Counted from the stretch's first letter, positions 41,659 through 50,965 are shown. The stretch: 64,000 bases of DNA from a virus (IMGVR_UViG_3300015242_000020:1-64000), one strand, 5' to 3'. The notes: generated from the sequence alone by a model not told the origin. Made by a program: numbers and translations.

Positions 41659-43770
41659 CTAGTTCTGCACGGCGATGATGTTCACTTGCACTGAAGCGGC
41701 AGAGCTGGCGATTGTCGACTGGACAGCAGCAGTCAGAGACTTCACATAATGCCCATCCTTTGCCAGCAATAGATAGGTATTCGTCGAAAAAAGAACGGTG
41801 AGGGTAGTGATTGACCCCTGCGTAACAGTCGACGTTGTGTTGTCGTCGAATGTCGCGGTAAAAGATACAGTTAATGTCTCACTGGCTACCCCCGCAGGAG
41901 TTACTGAGCCCAGCACGATCGAATAGCCAAGCTGAGTCACCGACGGTGACATAGTGGCCGCTGTGCCGAGCGTGGCCGCCGTCGCCGACGGGGTGAGTGT
42001 GCCGGAGTTCCATTTGCGGTTTGAAGCCGCGTACTTCAATACCCCGTTCACCGTCTCCGGTCCATCGACCAGCGTCCCCAGTGGTGAGCTACTCGCCCCC
42101 GTTGATAGACCAGGGTTGGTTCCCCAGGTGCCGCCGGTGATCGACGAGCCGCCCGCGTACAGGTTCGCCCCCGTCAGGTTGCCGTTGCAGTTGTTCGCCT
42201 GCACGGTCGCCGACACCAGCGTTCCGGTCGCGGTCAAATACAGGCCGTAGGTCTGAGTTTTGGTGGTCTGGTTGTCCCAGCACCGGTTGCCGATGATCAT
42301 CGATCCGATGTTGATCGCATTGAGTGAGATACCGGATCGTAGATCAGTCGTATCAGTTGTAGTGGTTCCGTTGTTGCGAATCCGGTTGCCGCTGATCGTG
42401 CCGTCGGACTGTTGTGCATCGACCCGGATTCCCGCATCTCCGTTGCCATAAATGTCGTTGTTGACGACAGCGATCTCTTTGCTGGTCGATGCATTGCTGG
42501 GACTGTTGCCGAGGTGGACGCCGTGACCGGTGTTGCCGGAGATCCTGTTGTTGGAAATCTGGTAGCCAAACGCACCGTCACCGATCAGGACACCATCGAG
42601 GTTTCCGGAGATGACATTATTAGTCAGCACCCCGTTGCGGCCGACGATGCCAACGACACCTTTCGCACTGATGTCGAATCCTGCTGCAGTGTTGTTGATG
42701 ATCGTATTGCCGTCGACTACCAGCCCGTCTGCGCCCCAGTCACCAATGCCGTACCGGTTACCTTCGACGTGATTCCCGACGATCCGGACGCCGGTGGTCT
42801 TGGTGGTGAAAGCACCGTTTTGGTGTTCGACGAATATGCCGTGGGTGCCGTTGTTCTTCGCGGTGCAACCCGAGATGATCAGCGGCTGTATCGGGTTGTA
42901 GGAGGTACCGATCCCGATCCCGGCACCGCCGAACTGGGTCCCGTCGTTCCCGCGACCACAGTTGTTGACGACACAGTTGGTGATCGCTGAGTCGATCAGC
43001 TGGTCACAGCCGATCCCAGTCGCCAGGGTGTCATGAATGTAGAGGTTGATGAATCGGGCGCGAAGCATGAACAGGATGTTGAGGCCCTTGGATCCGACGT
43101 CGTAGCTGCTGGTGGTGACCAGCAGTCCGTCGATTTCGAAGTCGGCAAAGGTGCAGTCCGTCAAGGGGGTCGAGGTCGACCCGTCGGTGATGTTGTAGAT
43201 GGGGGAGAACCCGGTCGCCGGCCCTGAGTTGTTCGGCTTGAGGATGCTCTTGCCCTGTCCGGAGCCGACCAGGCTGATGCCGGACTTCCACTTCACTCCC
43301 GACCGCAGCAGATAGGTGCCCTTCGGCAGGAAGATCACCGATCCAGCTGGAAGAGCCGTAACCAGCGCCTGCAGAGCAGCCTGGTCATCGGTGGTTCCGT
43401 CCCCCTTCACCCCATGATCTTTGGCGTTGTAGACCAGGGAGTCGATCGCGACCGTCCCACCAACCACTGGAGGAGGAGTGGAGGGGTCGGTGCCGGCGGT
43501 GACAGCACGGGTTGCTGCAACACCCTGGGCCCGGCCATACAGCGTGGTGACGCCATCTGGCCCGTAGAAGCCTGGCACCAGACGGCTGCGCTGCACCCAA
43601 AAGTGCGAGCCCACCACGGCGACCTGAGCGGGATAGCTGAGCATGTCAGCCGGCGTAGTCGCCCCGGAGTCGGTGTAAAAGGTCACCAGCACCTGATCAG
43701 GGGTTGAGCCCACATCGGTGCTGCCGAAATACAGGCTCAGAGAGCTTGGGGAGAAATAGCTGCGCGCCAC
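41659..43770 (-). CDS. Tail spike with right-handed beta-helix (pectate-lyase-like)
   Basis: A 703-residue protein. After an N-terminal anchor of about 75 residues and a linker, residues about 110-140 carry YNAKDHGVKGDGTTDDQAALQALV, the signature of beta-helix spikes, followed by IFLPKGTYLL and roughly 350 residues of NNxI/GNxI-type helical rungs (NCVVNNCG, NHVEGNRYG, NNVISGNLDG, NRISGNTGHG). Such repeats are typical of polysaccharide-binding or depolymerase spikes. The C-terminal 200 residues form a trimerisation or receptor domain. It is a second spike in addition to 14602-16548. Confidence 0.8.
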   Translation of the reverse strand: MARSYFSPSSLSLYFGSTDVGSTPDQVLVTFYTDSGATTPADMLSYPAQVAVVGSHFWVQRSRLVPGFYGPDGVTTLYGRAQGVAATRAVTAGTDPSTPPPVVGGTVAIDSLVYNAKDHGVKGDGTTDDQAALQALVTALPAGSVIFLPKGTYLLRSGVKWKSGISLVGSGQGKSILKPNNSGPATGFSPIYNITDGSTSTPLTDCTFADFEIDGLLVTTSSYDVGSKGLNILFMLRARFINLYIHDTLATGIGCDQLIDSAITNCVVNNCGRGNDGTQFGGAGIGIGTSYNPIQPLIISGCTAKNNGTHGIFVEHQNGAFTTKTTGVRIVGNHVEGNRYGIGDWGADGLVVDGNTIINNTAAGFDISAKGVVGIVGRNGVLTNNVISGNLDGVLIGDGAFGYQISNNRISGNTGHGVHLGNSPSNASTSKEIAVVNNDIYGNGDAGIRVDAQQSDGTISGNRIRNNGTTTTDTTDLRSGISLNAINIGSMIIGNRCWDNQTTKTQTYGLYLTATGTLVSATVQANNCNGNLTGANLYAGGSSITGGTWGTNPGLSTGASSSPLGTLVDGPETVNGVLKYAASNRKWNSGTLTPSATAATLGTAATMSPSVTQLGYSIVLGSVTPAGVASETLTVSFTATFDDNTTSTVTQGSITTLTVLFSTNTYLLLAKDGHYVKSLTAAVQSTIASSAASVQVNIIAVQN

Positions 43771-43783
43771 GGTTATTCAGTCC

Positions 43784-44989
43784 TCACCAGTAGAATCTCG
43801 CCGGGAAATAGCCACGTGCCGCCGCCATACCGAGGCCGCCGTAGGCCACGCTGGGGCCAAACCGTCCGTAGGCGCCGCCAGAGATCAGGGCCGCCGACTG
43901 ACCCAGACCCATATTGGCGATCTTGAAGGTGTCCATCATCAAGTCGAGGTCTTTCTGCTCCATCACGTAGACGTCCTGCCAGCGCTGCATGTAATCGCGC
44001 CGGTCCAACCGGGACACTGCCGAGGAGAGATTGACCTGTGGTTGCTCCACATAGGACCGAATCAGATGCTTGATGATTTCCACGTAGCCGATCTGCTCCA
44101 GCAGGGGCCCCCACTGGCTGACCGGGAAGGGGCTCTGGGCGTCATCGAGCGTATAGGTCTGATAGGGCTGGGCCACGGTGTTCATCCGGCCGACCCCGAC
44201 CCGCAGCAGCTGGGAGATACGGTTGCGGGTGAAATGGCTCTGCAGCAGGGTCTGCAGGTACGGCCCACCCAGCGGGGAGTCGAAGAGGTCAGCGAACCGG
44301 TGCCAGATGTTTTCCACGATCAGCTTGTAGCTGGGGTCCAGGGAGTCGTAGTCCGGATAGGACGGTCCGACCTGCAGCGGCACCACGTTGATATCGGCGA
44401 CGGCGCTGAGAGTGTAGGTGTAGTGGATATCGAAGACGCCGATAGTCGCCGTCTCCAAGCCGGAAAGGGTCAGCCCGTAAATGCCGGTACCGATATGGGC
44501 TGCAGCTCGGGAAAAGAGCACCACCCCGGTGGCAGCATTCACCATCTGTCCGGTCACCGCGTTGGCGTCCACGTCGGTGGGGGTGCCACCGACGACCACG
44601 GTGAAGCCGACCTGCTGGGTGGAGTACTGCGAGACGTAGAGCCGGTCATTCAGCGACGGCGGTGAGCCGGTGGGGGTCGGGGTGGTGGTGTCGGCTCCTA
44701 CCACGGTGACGGTCTCGGCGGCCTGCACCGGCTGGTGGTTGGAGTCGGTGCCGACCCAAGATACAAGTATCTCACCGGGGGGCGGCGGGATGTCCGGGGC
44801 CCAGACGAAGGCATAGTGCCCAACAGCAGGGTGGGTGATCCCGGCGGTGGTGGTGCCCAGGTAGGTGACGCTGCCCTCGATCGAGGTCACCGTGATCGAA
44901 AGAGTGAGCAGGTCGATGGAGGTGCCCCCGTCGAAGGTGTACCACTCCGAGGTCAGGGTGACCGCCTGTCCACGGGTCATCGTGGTCAT
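43784..44989 (-). CDS. Tail fibre-associated structural protein
   Basis: A 401-residue protein: the N-terminal 180 residues are two Ig-like beta domains (VTLTSEWYTFDGGTSIDLLTLSITVTSI and LYVSQYSTQQVGFTVVVGGTPTDVD), followed by a helical C-terminal domain (YKLIVENIWHRFADLFDSPLGGPYLQTLL, RLDRRDYMQRWQDVYVMEQKDLDLMMDTF). A structural adaptor between tail and fibres is plausible. A dyad I-like site lies inside at 44760. Confidence 0.55.
   Translation of the reverse strand: MTTMTRGQAVTLTSEWYTFDGGTSIDLLTLSITVTSIEGSVTYLGTTTAGITHPAVGHYAFVWAPDIPPPPGEILVSWVGTDSNHQPVQAAETVTVVGADTTTPTPTGSPPSLNDRLYVSQYSTQQVGFTVVVGGTPTDVDANAVTGQMVNAATGVVLFSRAAAHIGTGIYGLTLSGLETATIGVFDIHYTYTLSAVADINVVPLQVGPSYPDYDSLDPSYKLIVENIWHRFADLFDSPLGGPYLQTLLQSHFTRNRISQLLRVGVGRMNTVAQPYQTYTLDDAQSPFPVSQWGPLLEQIGYVEIIKHLIRSYVEQPQVNLSSAVSRLDRRDYMQRWQDVYVMEQKDLDLMMDTFKIANMGLGQSAALISGGAYGRFGPSVAYGGLGMAAARGYFPARFYW
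44760..44771. promoter_or_regulatory. Dyad I-like site GATACAAGTATC, intragenic
   Basis: Perfect palindrome within the coding sequence; may be coincidence. Confidence 0.25.
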
Positions 44990-44999
44990 CGCTGACTCC

Positions 45000-47900
45000 T
45001 CACGTCAGGTCCAGCAATCGGGCACGGACCACGGCGCCGGACTGCACCACGCCGAGCACATAGGCGGTTTGCAGCCGGCCGCCGACCATCACCCCAAGCA
45101 CCGCCGGGTTGTGGGTGGGTCGCGCGCTGCCCTTGGCCAGCAGCACCAGGTGCGCCATCGCCAACAGGTGGGCACGGGCGATGGCCATCCGGGCCACTAG
45201 GGAGAGGGTGGCGTTCACCTTTAGCCGTGCCCGGCCGGAGACGTGCCCGGTGGCCGTCAGGGCGAGCCGGGCGGTGCCCTTGGTCTTGACCGAGACCGGA
45301 TGCACCAGCGCGGCACTCAGGGCCAGTACGGCAGTACCCCGAGCCGGGACGTGCAGCGGGTGCACGGTCAGGGTCAGGGTCAACGCGGCGGTGCCGTGCG
45401 GGGCACCGGAGATCCGGGTGACGTGCGCGGCCAAGACCAACACCGCGTGCCCCGGCGGGGCGATCGTAGGTCCCCGTGCCCCCAGGGTGAGGCTGGCGGT
45501 GCCCGTGGTCGGCGTTCCGGCGTGCGCCGCTGTGGCGAGTAGGGCCAGGACTGCGGTGGCGCGTAGGACCGCGTGGGGGCTCGTAATGGCCAAGGTGAGC
45601 GTGAGAGCTGCGGTGGCATGCGTGGGGGCAAGGACCGAACCGGCAGCGAACAGCTCGACGTCGGCCGCGCCAGAGGCCGGGACCGGGCCGCTAGAGGCAA
45701 CAGCCTCCAGGTCCACTGCGGCGGTGGCCGCTAGTCGGGCCTTGACCGAGCCAGAGGCACCCAGGGTGAGGTTCGCGGTAGCCGGCGCGATCTCGGCCGG
45801 CACGATCTCCATGACACCGGAGGCCATGATGCCCTTGGCGCCACGACCGAAGGAAGTGTTCGCCCCGGAGAGGGTGGGCACGATGTGGGCCAGCACCGGC
45901 TTGCCGATTCCGGTGGCGGCCGTCCAGTCCCCGGTGGTCCCGGTGTAGTCCATGCCCAGGATCGACCAGTGGCTCTGGGTGGCGACCATGTTGCCGCTGG
46001 ACACGTCAGCGTCATAGAAGTATCCCCAGGTCTGATACCCCCGGGCGGTCGCGGCGTCGGCCTTGGTGAGGTCGGAGATGCCGGTGCCCTTGATGATGAA
46101 CCGGGTGTTGCCGCCATAGGTGTCGAGCAGGTCCAGGTGCGCTGACATGGTCTGGGTGCCCTTGTTGTCGACCATGATCACGCGGCTGCCGGCGGCGTAG
46201 AGGTCGAGCACGTCGGTGAGCTGGGACATCGGAAATCCACCGGAGGTGGTGGTCAGCGGCTGCAGGGTGGCCCACGGCGTGGAGGGAATGTCGTAGTTGG
46301 TGCCGAAGACCCGGCCGGTGGTCTGGTCGTGGCTGCAGACCCACACCCCGTCGGAGGACTTCCAGACCGAAATCTCCAGCGCCAACGTGGAGGACCAGGC
46401 GGCGGAGTGCGCGTAGGCGAAGAGGGTCTCCTCCACCCAATCCGCCGAGCCGCCCCGGTGCGCGACGTACCAGCGCGAGCGCGCCATCCAGGCCAGGATC
46501 GGAGTGGTCTGACCAGCCACCAGCGACAGCGACGCGGTGGAGATCGCGATAGGCACCTTGGCGCCGCCGGAGGCACCCAGGGTGAGGGATCCGGTGCCGG
46601 TGGCGGCGATTGCCCCGGAGGTGGCGCCGGTTGCCGCCAGGTCCAGGGACGCGGTGGCAGTGGCCGTCCCGGTGGCCGGGGTAAGGGCGACCACCAGGCC
46701 GCCGGTGCCCGAGGCGACGGTGCCGCCACCGGAAAAGGTGGAGGTGCGTGTCCCGGTGGATCCGGCGGCGGTGAGCACCTGCCGGAAGACCGTCAGCGCC
46801 ATGTTCAGGGTGGCGCCGGTGTTAGCGTGGCTGACCTGCCCGAGCTGACTCATCCCCGACGGCAGGGACGGCACGATCGCAGTAGAGCCGGCAGCGTTGG
46901 AGGAGTACGCCAGGACAAGCATCGGATCGGTGGCTCCGGTCGGGGAGACCGAGGGCATGGCCACCGAAGACACGTTCTGCAGTCGGATCTGGGAGGTGGA
47001 GACATCCACCGGGGTGCCGTTGGCGGTCTCCACCCAGATCATGCCCATCGCCCGGTCGACGGTGGCTGAGGAGACGAAGTCATAGGAGACCGCCGTCTCC
47101 GCTGCCGCCGAGGGGACCGACTTGTAGTACAGGTGCAGGTCGACGTAATCGGTGGCCGAGGAGGGGATCTCCGCCCAGCTGGAGGGCAGCGTCTTGGTGC
47201 CGCCGGGATTGCGCCACAAGCAGGCGGCGAACAGCATCTGGCCGTCACCGAGGTTGGCCGGCTTCAGCAGCGTGATGGTGGTCGATGAGGCCGAGGAGTA
47301 GGTGTTGACCGCTGCCGAGGTGGCGCTGGCCTCCAGGTCGAGCGCGGCAGTGGCGGTGGCTCGCGCTGAGGGGGTGCCGCTGGCCCCCAGCGTCACCGTG
47401 GCGCTGCCGATGGTGGATCCGGTGGAGAAGGCCGACCCGGTGGCTCCCAGGGTCAGGGGAGCCGTTGCGGTAATCCCCACCGACGGGGTGCCGGAAGCAA
47501 CCAAGGACAGTCCAGCGGTCCCCGTCGGTGGGGCATACGCAGCGGTGCCGGAGGCTGTCAGGGAGAGCACTCCGGTGCCGCTGGCTTGAGGGATGCTGCT
47601 GGCCGTACCGGTCGCACCCAGGGTGATGGCTGCGGAGGCGGTCGGGGAGGCGACAGAGGGCAGCAGGGAGAAGACCACACCCCCGGCGCCGGCCGCGACC
47701 GTGTTGCCCCCGGCGAAGGTCGAGGTGCGGGTCCCGGTGGCACCGGAGGAGGTCAGGGTCTGCCGAAAGACCTGCACCGCCATGTTCAACGTGTTGGCCA
47801 CGTTCGCCGAGTCGAGTTCCTGCAGCAGCGTCATCCCGGTGGGGGTATTGGCAGTGCAGGCGGTGGAGTTGGCCGCGTTCGTGGAGTAGGTGACCACGAT

Positions 47901-48299
47901 CAGGTCATCGCGCGCGCCCGTCGTGGTGACGGTCGGCATCGCCACCGAGGACACATTGGTCTGCCGAGTCAGGCTCGCGGTGCCATCGAACGGCGAGCTA
48001 GCCGCGCAGGACTCGGCCCACATGATGCCCAGCCCGCGCTCGGCGGCGGCGGTGGTGGAGAAGGCGTAGCTGGTGGAGGTTTCTCCAGCGGCGGAGGGAA
48101 TCTGCTTGTAGTAGACGTGGACGTCGAGGTAGTCAGTGGCCGAGACCCCGATCTCAGTCCAGCCTGAGGCCGGGGTCTTGGTCCCACCGATGGTCCGCCA
48201 CACGCAGAGGGCGAACAGCATCTGCCCGTCCGCGACATCCGCCTTGCTCAGCGTGATGGTCTGCGTACTGGCATTCGCATAGGTGGTGACCGGTGCCAT
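45000..48299 (-). CDS. Large fibre protein with GDPD domain and repeated modules
   Basis: A 1099-residue protein. Residues about 1-211 and 333-540 are two copies of one beta module (QTITLSKADVADGQMLFAL / TTITLLKPANLGDGQMLFAA and matching ends TRTSTFAGGNTVAAG / TRTSTFSGGGTVASG). About 605-830 is a glycerophosphodiester phosphodiesterase (GDPD) domain: YVAHRGGSADWVEET, ALEISVWKSSDGVWVCSHDQTTGRV and the later EIVPAEI. The linker and C terminus are runs of xATAxLxLxAxG repeats. GDPD enzymes cut glycerophosphodiesters, including those of glycerol-type teichoic acids, so this may attack host wall polymers during adsorption. Confidence 0.75.
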   Translation of the reverse strand: MAPVTTYANASTQTITLSKADVADGQMLFALCVWRTIGGTKTPASGWTEIGVSATDYLDVHVYYKQIPSAAGETSTSYAFSTTAAAERGLGIMWAESCAASSPFDGTASLTRQTNVSSVAMPTVTTTGARDDLIVVTYSTNAANSTACTANTPTGMTLLQELDSANVANTLNMAVQVFRQTLTSSGATGTRTSTFAGGNTVAAGAGGVVFSLLPSVASPTASAAITLGATGTASSIPQASGTGVLSLTASGTAAYAPPTGTAGLSLVASGTPSVGITATAPLTLGATGSAFSTGSTIGSATVTLGASGTPSARATATAALDLEASATSAAVNTYSSASSTTITLLKPANLGDGQMLFAACLWRNPGGTKTLPSSWAEIPSSATDYVDLHLYYKSVPSAAAETAVSYDFVSSATVDRAMGMIWVETANGTPVDVSTSQIRLQNVSSVAMPSVSPTGATDPMLVLAYSSNAAGSTAIVPSLPSGMSQLGQVSHANTGATLNMALTVFRQVLTAAGSTGTRTSTFSGGGTVASGTGGLVVALTPATGTATATASLDLAATGATSGAIAATGTGSLTLGASGGAKVPIAISTASLSLVAGQTTPILAWMARSRWYVAHRGGSADWVEETLFAYAHSAAWSSTLALEISVWKSSDGVWVCSHDQTTGRVFGTNYDIPSTPWATLQPLTTTSGGFPMSQLTDVLDLYAAGSRVIMVDNKGTQTMSAHLDLLDTYGGNTRFIIKGTGISDLTKADAATARGYQTWGYFYDADVSSGNMVATQSHWSILGMDYTGTTGDWTAATGIGKPVLAHIVPTLSGANTSFGRGAKGIMASGVMEIVPAEIAPATANLTLGASGSVKARLAATAAVDLEAVASSGPVPASGAADVELFAAGSVLAPTHATAALTLTLAITSPHAVLRATAVLALLATAAHAGTPTTGTASLTLGARGPTIAPPGHAVLVLAAHVTRISGAPHGTAALTLTLTVHPLHVPARGTAVLALSAALVHPVSVKTKGTARLALTATGHVSGRARLKVNATLSLVARMAIARAHLLAMAHLVLLAKGSARPTHNPAVLGVMVGGRLQTAYVLGVVQSGAVVRARLLDLT

Positions 48300-48318
48300 C
48301 GAGTCCCAACAAGATCAA

Positions 48319-48687
48319 TCAGGAGGCGCTGAGGGTGAGGGCGCCGGCCGACACCGTGATGGAGGCTGCCGTCACCGAGGAGCCCAGCGCGCCACCGATG
48401 GCGTAGTTGCTGCCGGTGGAGGCCGAGGCGGTGCCGAAGTAGGTGACCGCCACCGTGCCGGCCGTGGAAAAAGTCAGCGCGCTGGAGTTGGTCTTGGCCC
48501 CCGACGTGGTGGCGGAGTTCCAGGTGCATGCCTGTCGGGCATAGCCGCCGGTCGCGGCGTTCTCACTCGATCCGGCGGTGCCCGGGTCGGCAGTATGGAG
48601 TGAGACGTAGGCGATGACGTTGGTCGCCTGGGTGGCGTCCAGGCCGTTGAGGGCGGCCTGCTCGGCGGTACCGGATGCGCGGGCCAT
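48319..48687 (-). CDS. Small virion protein of a tail-fibre family
   Basis: A 122-residue protein. The pattern ALNGLDATQATNVIAYVSLHTADPGTAGSSENAATGGYARQACTW is that of a common phage surface protein family with a YVSLHTxDPG motif and beta sandwich. Function: likely a minor tail or decoration protein. Confidence 0.65.
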   Translation of the reverse strand: MARASGTAEQAALNGLDATQATNVIAYVSLHTADPGTAGSSENAATGGYARQACTWNSATTSGAKTNSSALTFSTAGTVAVTYFGTASASTGSNYAIGGALGSSVTAASITVSAGALTLSAS

Positions 48688-48690
48688 GAA

Positions 48691-48969
48691 TCAGCTCTCC
48701 TGCGTGTTGGTGTCGTGCACGAACGGGGTGGTCTCGTCGTGGGCCGGGTGCCCGTCGGCGGCATAGCGGTCTCCCACCAGGCCAGCGACCTCGGCTGCGT
48801 GATCGGGATGAACCTCGACCGCCGCCTCGGTCACGTCGTAGGTGGTGCCATCGGTGGTGGTGACCTCACCGGAGATCGGCCCGGTCAGCACCACGTGGCC
48901 GTCGGAGGCGTAGTGAAAGTGCGGGGTGCCATCGGCGTTGGTGCCGAGGCGGGTCTTCTGGATAGCCAC
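48691..48969 (-). CDS. Small hypothetical structural protein
   Basis: A 92-residue protein with an N-terminal beta hairpin (DGTPHFHYASDGHVVLTGPISGEVTTTDGTTYDV) and an acidic C terminus. The position in the fibre block suggests a virion role. No family recognised. Confidence 0.6.
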   Translation of the reverse strand: MAIQKTRLGTNADGTPHFHYASDGHVVLTGPISGEVTTTDGTTYDVTEAAVEVHPDHAAEVAGLVGDRYAADGHPAHDETTPFVHDTNTQES

Positions 48970-48986
48970 AGGGCGCTCCTTGTCGG

Positions 48987-49247
48987 TTATGGGCTGGGTG
49001 CGAGCTGGATGACGACGGTGCCGTCGGGGGTGCCATCAGGAGGGCCAGAGGCGTCGGAGGCGATCACGATGCAGGGGGCGAACGGGGCACCGGCATGGGC
49101 ACCGGCGATCGCGGTGTCGACGTAGTGCTTGGTGGCGGCCTGCAGGTTGGTGGTGGGGTCGGCCGCGAGCACCAGCGCACCGGTCATCGTGTCGCCGGCC
49201 ACGCTGACCTTGTCTGGGTCGCCCCCTGAGGTCCCGATCGCTGGCAT
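48987..49247 (-). CDS. Short fibre protein with Phage_fiber_2-like repe﻿at
   Basis: An 86-residue protein. VAGDTMTGALVLAADPTTNLQAATKHYVDTA is the phage fibre repeat typically placed near the C-terminal end of tail fibres. It may be an independent tip or cap of a fibre encoded by a neighbour. Confidence 0.65.
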   Translation of the reverse strand: MPAIGTSGGDPDKVSVAGDTMTGALVLAADPTTNLQAATKHYVDTAIAGAHAGAPFAPCIVIASDASGPPDGTPDGTVVIQLAPSP

Positions 49248-49249
49248 GG

Positions 49250-49927
49250 CTACAGCTCCACGACGGCGATCGAGGCCGAACCGCCGGCCCCGTCGGTCCC
49301 GATGTTGGCCGTGCCCCCGCCGGCATACGCCGCGACCCGGAACTGGAAGCTCCAGGAGTAGGTGCCGGCCGAGAGGCCGGAGCGCTCGTAGGCGGAGTAG
49401 CTCGCGCCGGTGCCGCCCTGATGGGATCCAGACGGATCGTCGATCATCTGCCAGGTGCCCAGCACGGTGCCGGTATTGGCGGTGGCCGACCTAAAGATCG
49501 AGCCCACCCCCAGTTCGTGGCTGCCAGTGAAGGTCTTCCAGGTGGCGATGATCTCCAGTGGTCGCATCCCGTCAGGGACCACGATGTTCTGCGCGACCAC
49601 CACCACGGTGAACGTGGAGGAGTCGGAGTTGGAGACCGATGAGGACTGATAGGTGATCGCCGGCTGCCCACCGGTGGTCTTCAGTAGTCCGGCCGGTCCG
49701 ATCCGACGCCACGCGGTACCTGACCACCACCACTCCAGGCCGGTGTCGGTCTCGAAGATCCGCATACCGGTCTGGTTGGTGCTCCAAGTCGGCCGGGTGG
49801 AGGAGGTGCAGATGGTGATGCCGGGAGCGGCGTCGATCTTGCCCCAGTTGTTGAAGATGTCCTGGGTGACAAAGGAGTCGGAGGTAGTCGGTTTCAGCAG
49901 CCCCAAATGCGGCGACGAGGTTGGCAT
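49250..49927 (-). CDS. Minor tail protein / fibre tip
   Basis: A 225-residue protein. The N-terminal HLGLLKPTTSDSFVTQDIFNNWGKIDAAPG motif is common to phage fibre-tip proteins, followed by an ETDTGLEWWWSGTAWRRIG motif and a C-terminal beta domain. Likely a receptor-binding subunit. Confidence 0.65.
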   Translation of the reverse strand: MPTSSPHLGLLKPTTSDSFVTQDIFNNWGKIDAAPGITICTSSTRPTWSTNQTGMRIFETDTGLEWWWSGTAWRRIGPAGLLKTTGGQPAITYQSSSVSNSDSSTFTVVVVAQNIVVPDGMRPLEIIATWKTFTGSHELGVGSIFRSATANTGTVLGTWQMIDDPSGSHQGGTGASYSAYERSGLSAGTYSWSFQFRVAAYAGGGTANIGTDGAGGSASIAVVEL

Positions 49928-50007
49928 CCCGAATCCTTCCGGCCTGATCGGTCTCTAGTCCTTAGATGGGCCGGATTCGGGTGGGCGCAGGGTGTCCGGA
50001 CATGCAG

Positions 50008-50040
50008 CGGCCCCCGCCGGGCTATCCCAGACGGGGGCCG
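50008..50040. terminator. 9-bp hairpin between fibre genes
   Basis: CGGCCCCCG at 50008-50016 pairs with CGGGGGCCG at 50032-50040. No U-run; perhaps a weak terminator or RNA stabiliser. Confidence 0.35.
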
Positions 50041-50076
50041 GAGCCGATTAAGGAGCGATCACATGATCTGGTCGCC

Positions 50077-50424
50077 CTACTCTGCCGGGGCGGCTTCTGC
50101 CTCCGGGGTGACTGCCGCTGCCGGCTCAACGACCGGGCCGGTCGTGGAGGCCGGGGATCCCACCGTCAGCTCGGCCGGGTCCTCGACGTCATCAGGGGTC
50201 AGAGCTGCCGCGCGCTGCCCGGGGGTCAGGAAGTACTCGTCCTGGGTCAGCTCGCCCTCTTCGCCCGAGCCGCCATGCAGATCCCGAAACAGCGGAGTGG
50301 CGAATTCCAGGCTCTGGGTCTGGTCGATGTTCCCGTGGGTGAGCACCTGGCCGTACTGGTCGGTCGGGTTGGGGACATGGTCTTCGGACTCGACGTAGCG
50401 CTCCGGCTGCACCGATTCGGACAT
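50077..50424 (-). CDS. Acidic hypothetical protein
   Basis: A 115-residue acidic protein (SEESVQPERYVESEDH-like opening, LTQDEYFLTPGQRAAALTPDDVEDPAELT, Pro/Ala-rich end). I chose ATG 50424; longer frames overlap the upstream gene. Composition resembles scaffold-like or decoration-related proteins, but no function is assigned. Confidence 0.6.
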   Translation of the reverse strand: MSESVQPERYVESEDHVPNPTDQYGQVLTHGNIDQTQSLEFATPLFRDLHGGSGEEGELTQDEYFLTPGQRAAALTPDDVEDPAELTVGSPASTTGPVVEPAAAVTPEAEAAPAE

Positions 50425-50473
50425 GATGGAAGATCCTTCCGTTGGTCGGGGCCGGTGGCCCTCGTGCGTGGTC

Positions 50474-50965
50474 TTACTGGGAGGTACGTACCCAATAATT
50501 GGGCTGCTCCCCACCGTCGACCAGGGCGTACTGGCCGGCCAGTGAAGCGTGCTCGGTGCAGAGTGGAGGGATTTGGTTACGCCGGCTGAGCAACATGATC
50601 GCCTGCTGCTCGCAGGTCACCCCCGCGCGAGTGCCGGGGCCAATGCAGGGCAAGCCCACCATCACGTTCTCGGTGGACTGCACGTCGATGACGTCCTTAA
50701 CCGCTTGCGCTGCGTGGCTGGCCTGAGCCTGCCCGGCATGCCGCTGCGCCTCATACGCCCGGTCGATCTCCTCCTCGTTGTCCATCAGCTCCAGGCTGCC
50801 GAGCTTGATGGCACGGCGGATCGAGATGTCATCGCGCAACTCATCCGAGATCATCTGGATGTCCTCCCCCGATGGATCGCCAGCGGCACGCCAGATCAGG
50901 GGTCGCTGATCGTGCGGGTGCACCAGCACCGGGTTGGAGAGGCGGTTGCGCAGCGCGTAGGGCAC
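50474..50965 (-). CDS. Hypothetical protein
   Basis: A 163-residue helical protein with a GTG start and AGGAG ribosome site. PLIWRAAGDPSGEDIQMISDELRDDISIRRAIKLGSLEL and a Cys pair later on. Possibly a structural protein of the head-tail region. A boundary motif precedes it by 29 bases. Confidence 0.6.
   Translation of the reverse strand: MPYALRNRLSNPVLVHPHDQRPLIWRAAGDPSGEDIQMISDELRDDISIRRAIKLGSLELMDNEEEIDRAYEAQRHAGQAQASHAAQAVKDVIDVQSTENVMVGLPCIGPGTRAGVTCEQQAIMLLSRRNQIPPLCTEHASLAGQYALVDGGEQPNYWVRTSQ

Noticed and set aside
46013-46024. CATAGAAGTATC, another near match to dyad I
   Set aside because: Lies deep in the GDPD coding region, encodes part of a normal Tyr-Phe-Tyr stretch and has no nearby gene start; treated as chance.
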